From Sialis fuliginosa (taxonomy: Eukaryota; Arthropoda; Insecta; Megaloptera; Sialidae): 64,000 bases of DNA. The notes under the pieces are model-generated. The model saw only the letters and a list, made by a program, of their open reading frames with translations, had not been told where the DNA came from and searched no databases. The DNA lies in NCBI GenBank assembly GCA_961205875.1, contig OY540815.1:868001-932000 (forward strand), read 5' to 3'. A program made the position numbers and the translations under genes. Below, piece after piece: positions 1 through 11,495 of the stretch. Positions within the stretch are counted from its first letter, which is position 1; each line of letters opens with the position of its first letter.

Positions 1-82
1 GAAAAAATTAACTTTAGGAATATTTTTAACAGAAATATTTTTTTCTTTCTAATCGTATATGAACCAATTTAAAAAAAAATTA

Positions 83-958
83 GTGTGACTGTATCGGGAT
101 GCACAGTCGAGGGAATGACGTGAATACGTAGCAGTGAGGTTAAATAAAACTCAGACTAGTTTTGTATAATATAGTTATTTCACTTATTTCTTATGATTTG
201 TACGAACATAAAAACAATTAATTAATATTTACAAACAAAATTGTGGAAATATGAAATTTACTTTTTATTTTTTTTATTCAATTTAAAAAACTTTAATCAT
301 AAAATTAAAAACATTAGATCGTAGAGAATATATTCTAATATACTGTTATTTTTGTTTAAATTCAATTAATTAATATTTACAATCACAATCGTGGAATACA
401 AAATATAATTTTTGTTGTTTTTTTTATAATATTAAATTTATCACTCATTAAAACTGGTTAAATGTTTTCAGGGTGTCCACTTTTTGGAAAGTCAGGGAAT
501 TTATTAAAAATTTTGAAAAGTCAGGGAATTTATTAAATTTTTTTTGAAAAGTCAGGGAAAAAAGTGTATAAATTTAAAAGTTAACAAGCAATAAAAAAGT
601 AACAAATGTAAAATTTTCAAGTTATGACTAAAAAAAAGGTTTTCCAATTTTATTTCTGCACATTCTTGCCCCGGGGTCCCCAAGTCAGGGAATTTTGTAT
701 CTGTGGTCAGGGAAAAGTCAGGGAATTTTATTTCCAAAAACCAGTGGACACCCTGGTTTTGATTTTTACTTGTACCTGGTAGATCTAATCGAGATCTATA
801 ATTTGAGACCAAAACCTGCGTGGTAGCTGCTTTGAGTATCGAGACACACTTATTATAAATTTACGCTAACACTCAAACTGATCTCAGCGCGTTACATCCA
901 GTTTCTGAAATGCCCACCCAGTATCTGCGTAAAACATTAGACGTTATTCACGTCAAAA
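83..958 (+). repeat. Family A element, copy 1
   Basis: About 875 bp in the Cbl intron, matching family A copies at 11496-12397 (inverted), 23127-23557 and 36088-36279. The body carries an internally duplicated segment (ATTAATTAATATTTACAA occurs twice). A TGACGTGAATAC motif near 116 is inverted as TTATTCACGTCA near 945, suggesting terminal inverted repeats, although similarity to copy 2 runs about 33 bp further out. A younger element sits inside it at 469-755. Confidence 0.75.
469..755. mobile_element. Short TIR element (CAGGGTGTCCAC ends) nested in family A
   Basis: Ends are CAGGGTGTCCAC and GTGGACACCCTG; it is flanked by GTTTT at 464-468 and 756-760. Empty sites in family A copies at about 11665 and 23370 lack the insert, showing a 5-bp target duplication. 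The body repeats GTCAGGGAATTT several times. A degraded copy lies at 41469-41720. Superfamily unclear: the ends look hAT-like, but 5 bp is not the hAT duplication size. Confidence 0.7.
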
Positions 959-1313
959 AAACATGTTTATATGTCTCTTCATAACTATTACAAAAAATCA
1001 ATTGATATCGTGGAAACTGGCCGACTCACAACAAGCACGTATCTCTGTCCCTGAAGGTGCTAAAGCCATCCGCTGCAAGTTGTGACATAATGAGATTACT
1101 TAAAATGGCAAGCCTCCATAATAATAATAATAATATTGATTCATTTCTAATGATATACAAGTATATATGTATATACAGAAAACGTCATTCAGAATAAAAA
1201 AATTATGGAAAATACATCCAAATACAGTCCAATAAAATCAGCAAAATACAATATAATATATAATAAAATTAGATTTAAAATTCACTAATGCTATAGAGAC
1301 ACTTATCTATTAG

Positions 1314-1463
1314 CTAAATCTTGCAGGCAGCCTTAAATTTTTTTATGTTGTCAATATCCTTCAGTATATCTGGTAATTTATTATAAAATATAATACCGTT
1401 ATAGAATGGAGAGTTTTTAATTAGAGAGAGCCTAAATTTGGGTGTTCTTAGTTGCAATATCAG
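1314..1463 (-). pseudogene. Non-LTR retrotransposon reverse transcriptase, C-terminal scrap
   Basis: Reading the - strand from 1463 gives a 49-codon frame ending in TAG at 1316-1314. It contains SPFYNGIIFYNKLPDILKD followed by NIKKFKAACKI, the typical extreme C terminus of LINE reverse-transcriptase ORFs (FYNxLPD...IKxFKxxLK). A stop lies just upstream at 1466-1464, so only the tail survives. Dead fragment inside the Cbl intron. Confidence 0.6.
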
Positions 1464-1844
1464 TTAAGGGTTACAACTACAAACAAAACAATAATCGTTT
1501 TTACCAAACTTTCACAATGGTGTTCCCTCTTAAAATGCTTTAAATGCGCTATACATAAATTTACTTTACAGCTTTGTGTGTTTTTGTCTTTTTAAGGAGG
1601 TGCTATTCAGTATTAATTTTTGTTTTGATATATTAGGTATTTAGATGTGATACAGAAGTGGAATTTAATTAATAAAATCAAATAAAACAGCAGTGACGCT
1701 GCTACACCAACTTCAGAAGAGTCATTTTTAATTATATCTTTTCAGCTTATGTTATTTAATATACGATTAAATTTTTTATCTAAATTAAAAGTATTTGAGT
1801 GCCTCTTCTGAAGTTAAGCCATCAGCAACTACTTTGTTCCCTGT

Positions 1845-3795
1845 ATTATATTACTTAGTAGTAGTACACATGTCAATTTTCCATCAATTTTAATACTTGT
1901 CAATTTTAAGTTCAATTTATTGAAAAAATTAAACATGTTTTATTTTAACATTCATCAACTGATATTTTTACTGCTTTGCTAATTTATGTTGATTTGAATG
2001 AAAATGATTCAATTGTCTTAAGGGGTTACATCTAATGTATTAACTAATTTTTGACAATTTTTTTATTGGCTTCAAAAATAATTATAAGCGAAATATTTTA
2101 TTTTATTTTTAGAGCTCACTTTCCAAAGTGTCTCTGAATGAAAAAAATAACCTAGATGGTGAAAAATGAGTGATAAATAAGTATACTGTAATGTAAAGGG
2201 GCACTGTAATTCGGTTTCAAGCCAGAAGCAAAATAAGTAACCGAAAACCACCAAACCGACATAGTCTTGAAAAAAAGTCAGAACTAACGTCCACGTTTAC
2301 ATAAAGTAAAACAGTTTTCAAACTTTAAATTTATTTTTATCGAAACCACGTTTTTAAAAACTGCGGAAAACGTATCTTGGCCATTTTCCATTCGATCAAC
2401 TTGAAATTTTAACCGTAACTTCTTAGATAGATTTTACATTGAAGTGCACATGGTTTTTACAATAATATCCACGTGTACTTCGATGGGAAAACACATGTAA
2501 ATAACTGAATATTGATCTATAGAAGTTCTGTTTTCCGCAGTGGAGCACATTACAAAAAAGATGCACTCGGTGTGGCAACGCTAAAGTCACCATTTTGTTT
2601 TTATATTTCATTTAAAACAATTTTGTTGTATGTTTCGAGTCATGTACAATAAACATTCCAAAGGACCCCGCAGTTTTTGATAGGGAAATGGCTTTCAGTC
2701 AATCTCTTTGAAACCAACTGGAAAATATTCTCTAAATCATCCCGATTAAAAGTCTCAATGGTCGCAACCGCCTAAGTTATCGCAATAAAGAAATCGATAT
2801 AGTACAGGACATTTTGAACAAAGAAATTAATTTTTATGTATCGTTTTGTTTATTTAATTTTTAGATTTTTATGTTGTTAAAGTTTGCATGTTCTAGCAAA
2901 TTGTTTTATGGATTATAATAAAGTTTTTATAAAACATGTTAAGGTATGTGTAGTGTCGTCAGCGCCAGCTACTAACGATATTATTAAAAATATTAAATTG
3001 TAAAATAAAAACAATAGAAAATTAGTTGTCATAAGAATATAACTTTGATTTGTAACACACTTATGGGACACCTTATATAAATGTAACTATTTTAAAAATA
3101 TGCTTCTTGTCTAGCCTGACAACTTCTGTATTTAAAGTTTTCTTTCATTTGTTATAATAAATTAAATATTGAACTTGGGAAATCCTGTACTATATCTATT
3201 TTTTTATTGCAGTATTAGGTACAAAACAGCTTTTTGCGCGAGACCTCGGGAACTTAGGCGGTTGCGACCATTGAGACTTTTAATTGGGATGATTTAGAGA
3301 ATATTTTCCAGTTGGTTTCAAAGAGATTGACTGAAAGCCACTTCCCTATCAAAAACTGCGGAGTCCTTTCATTTAATTGCTTTTTTTATTATTCTAAAAA
3401 AAATTCTTAAAAAAAGTATTATTTTCCGAAATGGCGATTAGACGTAATCCCTTAATTATTATTGTGTATTTTGTTCTTCAATATATTGTATGCGGGTCAC
3501 ATACTTTTACATTTTTTGCAATCTCACACAATAGTTTTCAATTTATTACAATTTTACTGAATGACTAAATTTTCGCGAAATTTATGAAAAACTGCCCGCT
3601 ACAGAAATGCGTTTTGCAATGCAATATACCTGTATACATTGTGTTAAGGTTATTTTATTCTTTTTTAATATTCTATGTAATTTATCCGATAATAAGTTGA
3701 TATTCTTAAAAAAAATTGACTAGTGTTTCATGGCCATGAAATAAAATTGAACAAAAGTGCTTAAAATTGATGAAAAAATTGACATCTGTAGTACA
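1845..3795. repeat. Large imperfect inverted repeat, nested palindrome
   Basis: An outer pair of arms (about 1845-2050 against 3430-3795) shares motifs such as CAATTTTAAGTTCAATTTAT and its inverse. An inner pair is far better: 2655-2830 against 3175-3370, both carrying GCGGTTGCGACCATTGAGAC or its inverse. The inner loop is about 345 bp. No coding potential seen. Confidence 0.65.
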
Positions 3796-4128
3796 GGCAT
3801 ATAAAATAAACAGAAATATATTGTAATTACATTTAAAGATTTTTAGATACAGTAAACAAATATATGTAATTCTGTGATTATTTTTTTGTGTTTAATAAGT
3901 ATAAAATGATTTTAATTTCAATTTTAATAAATATTAGTTCTGTATTGTTTTTTTTATATTACAAAAACTTTTAACTTAATAATTAATTAATTAATTAATA
4001 ACTATAAATTATAAGTTTAAAATTTTGTTGTTCTGTATACCTAAATAGATTTTTAAGAAATACATGTAAAAATTCTGTCAAAATTCATACACAACTTGGA
4101 GTATTTTGCACTTTTAAATTTTCTAAAC

Positions 4129-4298
4129 CAGCGGTTCTTAAAATAGGGTCCGCGGAAGATGTTTGACATAAATTAAACTACTTTTACATTTCTATTTACC
4201 AGTGATTAATTACTATCTAACGATCTTCTTTGTTTTTCTGTCAGGGAGGAGGTCCCTGAAAAATAATCGTTCAAAAAGGTTAAGTTTAAGAACCGCTG
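4129..4298. mobile_element. hAT-like MITE, CAGCGGTTCTTAAA family
   Basis: 170 bp with ends CAGCGGTTCTTAAA and TTTAAGAACCGCTG. Flanks TTCTAAAC (4121-4128) and CTCTAAAT (4299-4306) match at 6 of 8, consistent with an old 8-bp hAT duplication. It lies 223 bp before the penultimate Cbl exon. A second copy (right end lost) is at 24738-24905. Confidence 0.75.
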
Positions 4299-4521
4299 CT
4301 CTAAATAATAAAATGAATAAGCATGTTTAAAATTAAACAGTTTTTTTTATTAATATACTTCTTAAATATCCTTATAATGGATTACAGGAACAAATAATAT
4401 AATGAATAGCAGGGTTAATAATTTTATATGTGGTTGGGTTAACAGCATGATTACTGCATGTATTTTTGTGGCTTGTGTTATTTCGTGTCCGATTTGAAGA
4501 AATGTGTTCAATATATTTCAG

Positions 4522-5478
4522 GACAATGGTGAGTTTTGGAATTGTGCTGGCAGTAGTTTACAAGCTTTAGTTTTGTCTCCACGCTCAGAATTATCTGTAA
4601 GTATATTTTTAAAATTATTTTTTGTGCATATTCTGTTTTAAAATAATTTCATAAATGTGTTATAAAACAAAAATACATTATTTTAGACTGCTCCGAGTCC
4701 GATGATATCACCGAGAGCCAGTCCACGGCCTATAAGACGTAGCGTTACTCCGACAGTGGTAGGGCCTCCTCCTTTACCTCCACGTAAGAATTCACCGACC
4801 GGAGACGCAGTGAACAGTCACAGAACCGCGCTGTTGTTGCCGCAAAACAAACAGTCTGATAATACTGTAATCAATCTTCCAAAAAATCCTGCAATTTCTG
4901 CTCACAACAGAGCGGCAATCCCAGACAATCAATCTGTAAGAACTGACAGTACAGAAATTAAATGTAACGACGAGTCGAAGAAACCTAATAGTAAATTAAT
5001 CATTGGTGTCGATGAGCACAAACCGAGCACAAGCACGAAAGTAGAACTTAGTTCTGCGGAAACCATTTGCGGTCTCATCGATACTCGTTACGAAGTGCCG
5101 CAACAGACGCACGCACGACATCGGTCGTGTCCGAGCGTAAGCGCTGAAGGTGCGAGTCTGATGACGCCCGTTAAGTCTAATACAACACCTAGTTTTACAA
5201 TACCTGAAACGGAATTATTTCATATATTTGAAGAACCGCCATATGAAAATATTCGAATGGAACTGCCACCGAAAAGAATCGAGAAAAGAAAGTTTTTAGT
5301 GAATCCGTTGAATGAAGTCAGCAGTGTGGCGTACGCTAATTTAAATATCGATTATATTAAGAAGTTGGTTTCCGAAGGTTATTCGACAGACGTGGTTATT
5401 AGAGCACTTGGAATTACGAGAAATAATATTGATATGGCTGGTGATATTTTACACGAATTTGCATCTAAAAATTCGTGA
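4522..5478 (+). CDS. Cbl: Cbl E3 ubiquitin ligase, C-terminal two exons (partial, 5' part outside window)
   Basis: Two exons join in phase 0: 4522-4596 (25 codons; acceptor AG at 4520-4521, donor GTAAGT at 4597) and 4687-5478 (263 codons plus TGA; acceptor TTTTAG). The last ~40 residues match the Cbl UBA domain (core IKKLVSEGYSTDVVIRALGI, then NNIDMAGDILHEF), which in this family mediates ubiquitin binding and dimerisation. The tail before it is proline-rich: PPPLPPRK is an SH3 ligand, PRASPR fits the PxxxPR motif bound by CIN85/CD2AP-type adaptors, and PPYENI and RYEVPQ are candidate phosphotyrosine sites. Cbl proteins bind phosphorylated receptor tyrosine kinases and ubiquitinate them through a RING domain to drive endocytosis. 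The TKB and RING exons are not in the window, so they must lie to the left, across an intron of more than 4.5 kb. The identity rests on the UBA and the motif arrangement. Confidence 0.88.
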
Positions 5479-5589
5479 ATTATGAAAGAATATATTAGTG
5501 ATTTAATTTCTGAAATATAACAATATATTTTTTGATGATGGTATGTCTTAACGGATTGCTATGATGAGTTTCTATTGAATTATAACAGA

Positions 5590-5666
5590 AATAAAACTGT
5601 AGGGTTGTATTCTAAGAGTATTTGCAAAGTAACAGTATTTTGATAATTATTGTAAATAATAATAAA
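5590..5666 (+). terminator. Cbl poly(A) signals
   Basis: Two AATAAA hexamers follow the Cbl stop codon at 112 bp (5590-5595) and 183 bp (5661-5666). Either would give a short 3' UTR. This is seen in sequence only; use of either signal is inferred. Confidence 0.5.
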
Positions 5667-5830
5667 GTATAACTAAATCTATAACATTGAAAATCTTTAG
5701 AAAATCAATTCGTGTTACTGTATTATATAAAGCTGAATTTGAATTTACTTTATAGAAATAAGAGCAGCTTCACTATTAGTCATTAGGGTGTTAGACTAAT
5801 TCTTCAAAATAAAATATGATTTCACTTACA

Positions 5831-7005
5831 AGGGGACGTTACGATGCATGGATGAGGGATTTCAGTCAGTTTTTAGGAGGTTAAACTAGATTTTTTAATT
5901 TATAGGTAAGTTCTCTGGCCAAGTTATAGGCTATATTTTGTTACGTTAGGTAACATAACAACTAAGCAGTGATGATAATAGTAAATCAAGTCGGAAAATT
6001 TTTTGCCATCGGCGCGCTATTTTACAATACGCTGCCTAAACCGTTCAATATTGAACAAAATAATGTATTAAAGAATTGTGTAGAATCAAAAGATCTACAA
6101 TAAAGTCCGCGACACCATATATCTAACTTTTGTATTTAAGCCACAATGACTGCTTTTATGTTACAAAGAAAATTAAAAATATTTGTGTTCTGTTTACGTG
6201 GACTTATAACCTGCAAAACATTAATCCTTATCAAAATAAATGATTTCATCGTCATAAGTACTTAATGTAGATATAATTTGCCCTTTACAGCATCCAATTT
6301 GGTTGTATAGTTTAGAAAATATCAAAATATACATACGGCAACATATTATTCGCGCGATGGCGACCCGTGTCGCGGCGTGCGGCGAGGGAACGTGCCAACT
6401 AGACGCAGGGCAGATAGAACAGGCCGGTATTCTTTTGATTGTCAATTGTTTATTTTGTTTTCAATAATTAACTTTTCAATTTAAATAGAACAAAAATTAT
6501 TTTTACTTTTTGTTCTAATTCGTTTTTGTTAGGTAGGTAATTTAAGTGTTGTTTGGTTTTTATTACAATAATAACTAATCGTGTTTGTACTTAATTTAAC
6601 TATATATTTTTTAAATCCTAAACAGTAATTCCGTAGTCCACGCGAGCGAAGTCTAATATAAATTATCAATAATAATATTTTCTACCTAAAAAACAACAAC
6701 TTTTAAACGAGATGTAAGCAAAATATGTATAAGCAAATACTAAAAAGTAAAAAACAATTACAAATAAAAAAATTCCCAAATCGAGTTTTGAACCAGTGTT
6801 CACCAAATTACTTGCTAGCACATTAACCGCTAGACCACATAATACAGTATATTTGAAATATAATAATTTTCAAAATTAAATATATCTACATTAATAATTC
6901 CCATTACATTAAATGCTCAAACACGTGTATTTTTATTTTGAATCTAGTTTCAGCTCCCAAAAGCTGACTGAAATCCCTCATCCATGCATCGTAACGTCCC
7001 ATTGT
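5831..7005. repeat. Element bounded by ~55-bp inverted repeats
   Basis: GGACGTTACGATGCATGGAT near 5834 is inverted as ATCCATGCATCGTAACGTCC near 6999, and the match continues through the GATTTCAGTCAG stretch. The 1.17-kb interior holds a GC-rich patch (6348-6420) and a tRNA-like SINE head (6781-6840). No confident ORF. Target duplication not clear. Confidence 0.6.
6781..6840 (-). repeat. tRNA-derived SINE head or tRNA pseudogene
   Basis: On the - strand the sequence runs GTGGTCTAGCGGTTAATGTG (A-box-like), then a middle segment, then CTGGTTCAAAACTCGA (B-box/T-loop-like). Spacing resembles a tRNA, but no acceptor stem closes it, so it is not a working tRNA gene. Best read as the 5' end of a SINE. 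Confidence 0.5.
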
Positions 7006-7505
7006 TAATGTTATAATTGGATACGATGAAATTTTGACGACTGGCCGTATATGGAAATGTTCTGAAAAGTTATTGATCAATAAATATATAGTCTTAAAAA
7101 TACAAAAATAAAACTTAACCAAATATATTGAAGTTACTAATATTTAAAAATTTATGCTGCCTTAATTATTCTTTATTTGCCCTTGATTTAAAATTTTTAT
7201 TTTGAACAGAACGTGATTTATTAGAAAAAATGATTTTAACATTCTTTATGTTATGTAAATAAAGTATTATAATTTGTAAAGACTAATAATTTAATTAATT
7301 AAAGTTTAAAGAATGTAAAAGAATTGATTATTAAATTAATTATATTTTAGACTTCTTAATTTTATTATTTGCTGTAGTATTTGACTCACTAATAAGCAAT
7401 AATAAAGTACAAATGTTTGTATTCAATGTAATAATTAATAACCTTTTCCATAAACTATAATACTACATATTTTTATTACATTTTTCTGGTTACGAGTAAG
7501 GTATA

Positions 7506-7717
7506 CAGGGCCCGGCATAAATCAGTTAACGCTGGCAGAAAACAAAATAAGAAGAACGAATCTGTCTGTTGACTCTGTACCTGCGAGGGTGGTAGACAGT
7601 TTGAACACAAAATGTAACATTTAAATCGTCATTACTTTTGTAAACCATGTTTCTGTATGCTCTTCTTTTCTTTTTGTTCTCTATGCAAATCGGTTAACTG
7701 ATTTATGCTGGGCACTG
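7506..7717. mobile_element. Tc1/mariner-type MITE (CAGGGCCCGGCATAAATC)
   Basis: 212 bp. The left end CAGGGCCCGGCATAAATCAG and right end CTGATTTATGCTGGGCACTG form ~25-bp inverted repeats, flanked by TA on both sides (7504-7505, 7718-7719). No ORF. Confidence 0.8.
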
Positions 7718-7820
7718 TATAAAGACAAGGTAGTCTCATCAGCTCCTTGACCAATTAGCGTTTGCGCGGGAATTGACGTCACAACGAAGACATATTCAAA
7801 TATTAGAAATGTATAATAGA

Positions 7821-8090
7821 TAGAGATTGGAAAAAAAGTTTTTCAACAACTGCGTAAAAATGCATTTATTGTAATTTTTATCACATATCTCCACCGTTTT
7901 CAGAAAACTGGTTTGATTGAACACAATTTGAAATCAATTATTTGCAACTACTATTCCAACACTTTTTACTGCTTTGTTTGCACTAATTATTATTAAATCG
8001 TAAAAAAAACTATTTATCCAACTATTTCCCGAAAAAAAATTCAACTAGTAACTATTTCATTGAAAATAACAACTATTTTTCCAATCTCTA
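7821..8090. mobile_element. hAT-like MITE (TAGAGATTGG ends)
   Basis: 270 bp with ends TAGAGATTGGAAAAA and TTTTTCCAATCTCTA. The 8-bp flanks ATAATAGA (7813-7820) and ATAACAGA (8091-8098) match at 7 of 8. The uninterrupted site survives in the family B copy at 56629-56953 (inverse orientation), confirming the insertion. Confidence 0.82.
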
Positions 8091-8257
8091 ATAACAGAAT
8101 ATCAATTATCAATATCAAATTCCTTTATTTATTTTTGTTTTCATATTTTTTGATATTTTAACAACACATACAATCAAAGAAGTACAAATTCGTCATTGCA
8201 AAATCATAAAGCTGAAAGAATCACAGAACGTATTGCCAACTTAAGAATAGTAAAAAT

Positions 8258-8565
8258 CAGGGCTTCGAACCGTGATTTTTTTCGTTTCGGTTTTCGTTCC
8301 GGTTCAAGCAAAAAAAATATATTTCGGTTCGGTTGCGGTTTCCGTTTTGAAAAAAAAAACGGTTTCTCCGGTTCTTGGTTCAGCTCCAAGTGATTAATTT
8401 AAAAAAATATATTAAAAAAACATTTTCTATAATAAGAACATTTTATGGTACTTGTATGATAGCCCGAAAAAACCAATATATTTTTTTCAGTACGGTTCCG
8501 GTTTCCGTTTCGGCAAAAATTAACGGTTTTTCCGGTTTTCAGTTCAGTTCCGGATCGAAGCCCTG
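8258..8565. mobile_element. hAT-like MITE (CAGGGCTTCG ends)
   Basis: 308 bp with ends CAGGGCTTCGAACC and GGATCGAAGCCCTG, and a perfect 8-bp duplication GTAAAAAT (8250-8257, 8566-8573). The empty site with a single GTAAAAAT is visible in family B copies near 19655 (inverse) and 56720. The interior is rich in short TTTCGGTTTCCGG-like repeats. Confidence 0.88.
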
Positions 8566-8667
8566 GTAAAAATGATGCTTCCTGAATAGACCAAATTGTC
8601 TGTAACAGCTTTTTTTTATGATTTTGCAATGTCGAATTTTTACTTCTTTGATTGAATGTATTGTTAA

Positions 8668-8758
8668 CAGGTTGACTGTCATAAAGAAATCACAAAAAAG
8701 GCTCAGATGCCAAACAAAAATTTGACTGGCTATACGACCGCCCTGGCATATCGAACTG
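8668..8758. mobile_element. TTAA-type (piggyBac-like) mini-MITE
   Basis: 91 bp with ends CAGGTTGACTGTC and a decayed inverse (ATATCGAACTG), flanked by TTAA at 8664-8667 and 8759-8762. The empty TTAA is present at the matching place in the family B copy near 56818. A better-preserved sister copy is 24402-24505. Confidence 0.75.
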
Positions 8759-9300
8759 TTAAAATATCAAAAAATACGAAAACAAGAATAGGATTTTTTT
8801 GTAATTGATACTGATACGTAATTGAATATGTCTTTGTGGTGACATCAATTCCCGGTTACGAATACATTTATTATTATGGTTTAACTGTCTAAATGATTAT
8901 TTTATTGGCTGTGGAATAGAATAAATAACTTTTTACATTCTTTAAATTTTAAATTGAAAATATATATACAGAGATTAATTATTGAAAAATAATGCAATAT
9001 TAAAAAATATATATATTATACATGCACAGGGTTTTTTTTTAAACAAAAAGGTACCGGAACTCACTTGTCAAGTTTTTTACTAAAGAAAATTATATTAAAA
9101 TATTATTTAAATTAAATTTAAACCAGCTTTTCTTATGCTACGAAAAAAAAGTTCCAGCGCGTTACATTACAAAAAAAACCCTGTACATACACAATCAATA
9201 TGTGATAGTTAAATATACCGGGTATAGGATTTAACTACAGTACATAGGGATATATTTATCCGATACTAAATTTAAAATAATCTCAAATTTATAAAAAAAA

Positions 9301-9957
9301 AAAACATCTACCAAGTAAATGCACAGTGCTTCCTCCTGATAAATTCACCAAAGGTAGTATAACTTAAATAAAAACTGTGTTCAAATAAATTGCCTGGTAT
9401 TGGTTAACCATTTTTTATACAATTTTACTAAAAAATATTAGTTTGAAATTTTTCTTAAGACGTAACTGATTATTTTTTCGTATATTTTTAATTTTTTGAT
9501 AATTTCAATCTAAATCGTAATTTATGCAAATCAATTTAAAAAAATAAATGACGATTTTTTAAAGCAAATTGTAAGGGAATATTTTACAACAAACGTTGTA
9601 GAACTATATTATAGGAAATTTAATGCTCTACAAAAAAATTCTATAAAAATTTTACGTAACATGTATCGTTTTTGAGATATCTTGAAAAAATAAATATTTT
9701 GAGATGTTACTCCTGAAGCCAGATCCAACCATTCAACCAAGTTTCATTAATATCGGTTCAATGGTTCATGAGTCATGCGTGTGATAAGGATTTGGGGGAC
9801 AGACACAAACACACACACAGAACGAAAAGTGTGTCTTACCTGAAACGGAAATATCAATTTAAAGTTTTGTAATCGGAGAACAATTTTTTTTCTCATTTTA
9901 AAACGATCACAAAGCTTCTCGTATCTTTGATATTGCGAGGAAGCAAAATGTATTTAT
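9301..9957 (-). repeat. Family G repeat, copy 1
   Basis: One of seven copies in the window (also 17333, 21822, 28437, 57465, 60605, 62890). Hallmarks on the - strand: TTTTGCTTCCTCGCAATATC at one end, a GTCTGTCTGTC-type run, GAGATATCTTGAAAAAATAA or its inverse, and CGAGGAAGCACTGTGCATTT at the other end. The ends share TGCTTCCTCG in inverse order, a possible short TIR. No coding capacity seen. Confidence 0.75.
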
Positions 9958-10350
9958 GAGTTTGTCACAATATTATTATTGATTTCCTTTTTATGTTCTG
10001 TAGTTAAATCCCAGTAATAGCTTTTTATACATTAACCCTCCGTTAGGCGTGCAAATTACATGCGTAAGTTACTCTTTCAAACACTATATTTGATTCACTA
10101 TAACTCACGATATCGTACTAAAACACTTCAACTAACTAACTAAGAATATACAAGGAAGTGTTTTTAACAGCTACTCAAAAGGGCGCGTCGTGTAAATAGA
10201 GTATAAGTATTAGTTGTAACAGTTTTTACTTTATGTATGTAATCTGCGCACCAAACAGAGGGTTAAATAGAAAAATAGTTGATGTTTACATTTCCTTTTA
10301 ATATAAAATCAGTATAAATTAAAAACAGTTAAATAGCATATGATAATAGA

Positions 10351-10865
10351 GTACGTTTACACAGCGCTGTTATTACGGTTTTACTGTAACCGATGTAGTA
10401 AAACCGGGTGTAAAAGTTTGTGTAGATGGCACATTACATACCTGACATAACTTGGTCTACAGGCATAGCATAACTAAACCGGAATAAAGACGCATGTAAA
10501 CTGCATGGACATAGTTATATCTATTTAGCCAAACCCAAAAAATATAAGTATCTACGGAGTGTAAGGATTTCATCGTAATGCACTTCGCATTAACATTTGA
10601 AAAAGCGTCGTCAGTTAAAACATGGTTAAAACACCCGAGACGAAGAGATTGAAAACAAAAGAAAACGTGATTCGTAGAACGTATAAGAGACAAAGTATTT
10701 TTGGGATTTCTTGTTGGTACACCATCAAACTTATAGCGTACTTCAAATTGGAATTATAATTCCAGCTGACGTTACTTATTCTCGTAAGTGTAAACAGCAC
10801 CACTTAAAACGGTTTAACTGCATCGGATATAGTAAAACTGGAACAACAGCGCTGTGTAAACGTAC
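10351..10865. mobile_element. Family J TIR element, copy 1
   Basis: 515 bp with perfect 20-bp inverted ends beginning GTACGTTTACACAGCGCTGT. Subterminal GTTTTACTGTAACCGATGTAG-like segments are also inverted near the right end. Copy 2 (inverse orientation, one end lost) is at 32435-32925. No clear target duplication. Confidence 0.75.
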
Positions 10866-11495
10866 ACGTAGTATTTATTTATTTTTATTATTTGTAATTA
10901 ATTGTTGGTAACTTTGTATATATATTTATTCATGATAGGCGTTATTTAATTTGCTTTATTTGTTGTAGAATATTTTAGGTACATGGAATATAATTTATTT
11001 TTACTTTGTGTATAAAAATGTAAATATCTAATCTATAGTTATTATTACCTGGTATTGTATATTGTTTTATACAATACCATTTTGTGTATAAATATTTAAT
11101 GATGTACAAAATCAAAGTTTGAAATATTTGTGTAAAATGGTCAATTTGAAGATTTTAATGATATTTTTTCATTGTAACAAAATTTTGAAAACAAAGCATG
11201 GTATTACGAGAAAAATTTAAAAACTACCGTTGTATAAGTGTTCGTTAATAAATATATTTTTAAAGAAAAGATTTTTTGAAAGTTGTTAAAAATCAATTTA
11301 AAAAATGGTTGAAATACTTTTTTAAACGTTTTTTTCTAAATGTTTTCTAAGGCTGAATTGTCATTACAGACAAAATACAAAGAAATATTGTTGACAGTAT
11401 AATTTTCTAGTAAAATGAGATTTTTGTAATTTATTAATTAATATTTATTTATTTAATGTCAGAATAAGAAAAACAATTAAAATAATATATTGAAT

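Larger units (their letters stand above)
7742..8855. mobile_element. Family B TIR element, copy 1, carrying three nested MITEs
   Basis: The left end GCTCCTTGACCAATTAGCG and the subterminal AACGAAGACATATTCAAAT match the complete copy at 56629-56953; the right end is truncated after ATTCCCGG. The body is interrupted by a TAGAGATTGG MITE (7821-8090), a CAGGGCTTCG MITE (8258-8565) and a TTAA-type MITE (8668-8758). Without them the element would be about 445 bp. Confidence 0.75.

Noticed and set aside
1..4521. Upstream Cbl exons (RING, linker)
   Set aside because: Searched for RING Cys/His patterns and a donor-flanked exon in frame; none found, so they are presumed outside the window.
6221..6445. 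74-codon - strand ORF crossing a GC-rich patch (6348-6420)
   Set aside because: Lies inside a TIR-bounded repeat; ending IISTLSTYDDEIIYFDKD looks protein-like but I cannot link it to a family or splice sites.
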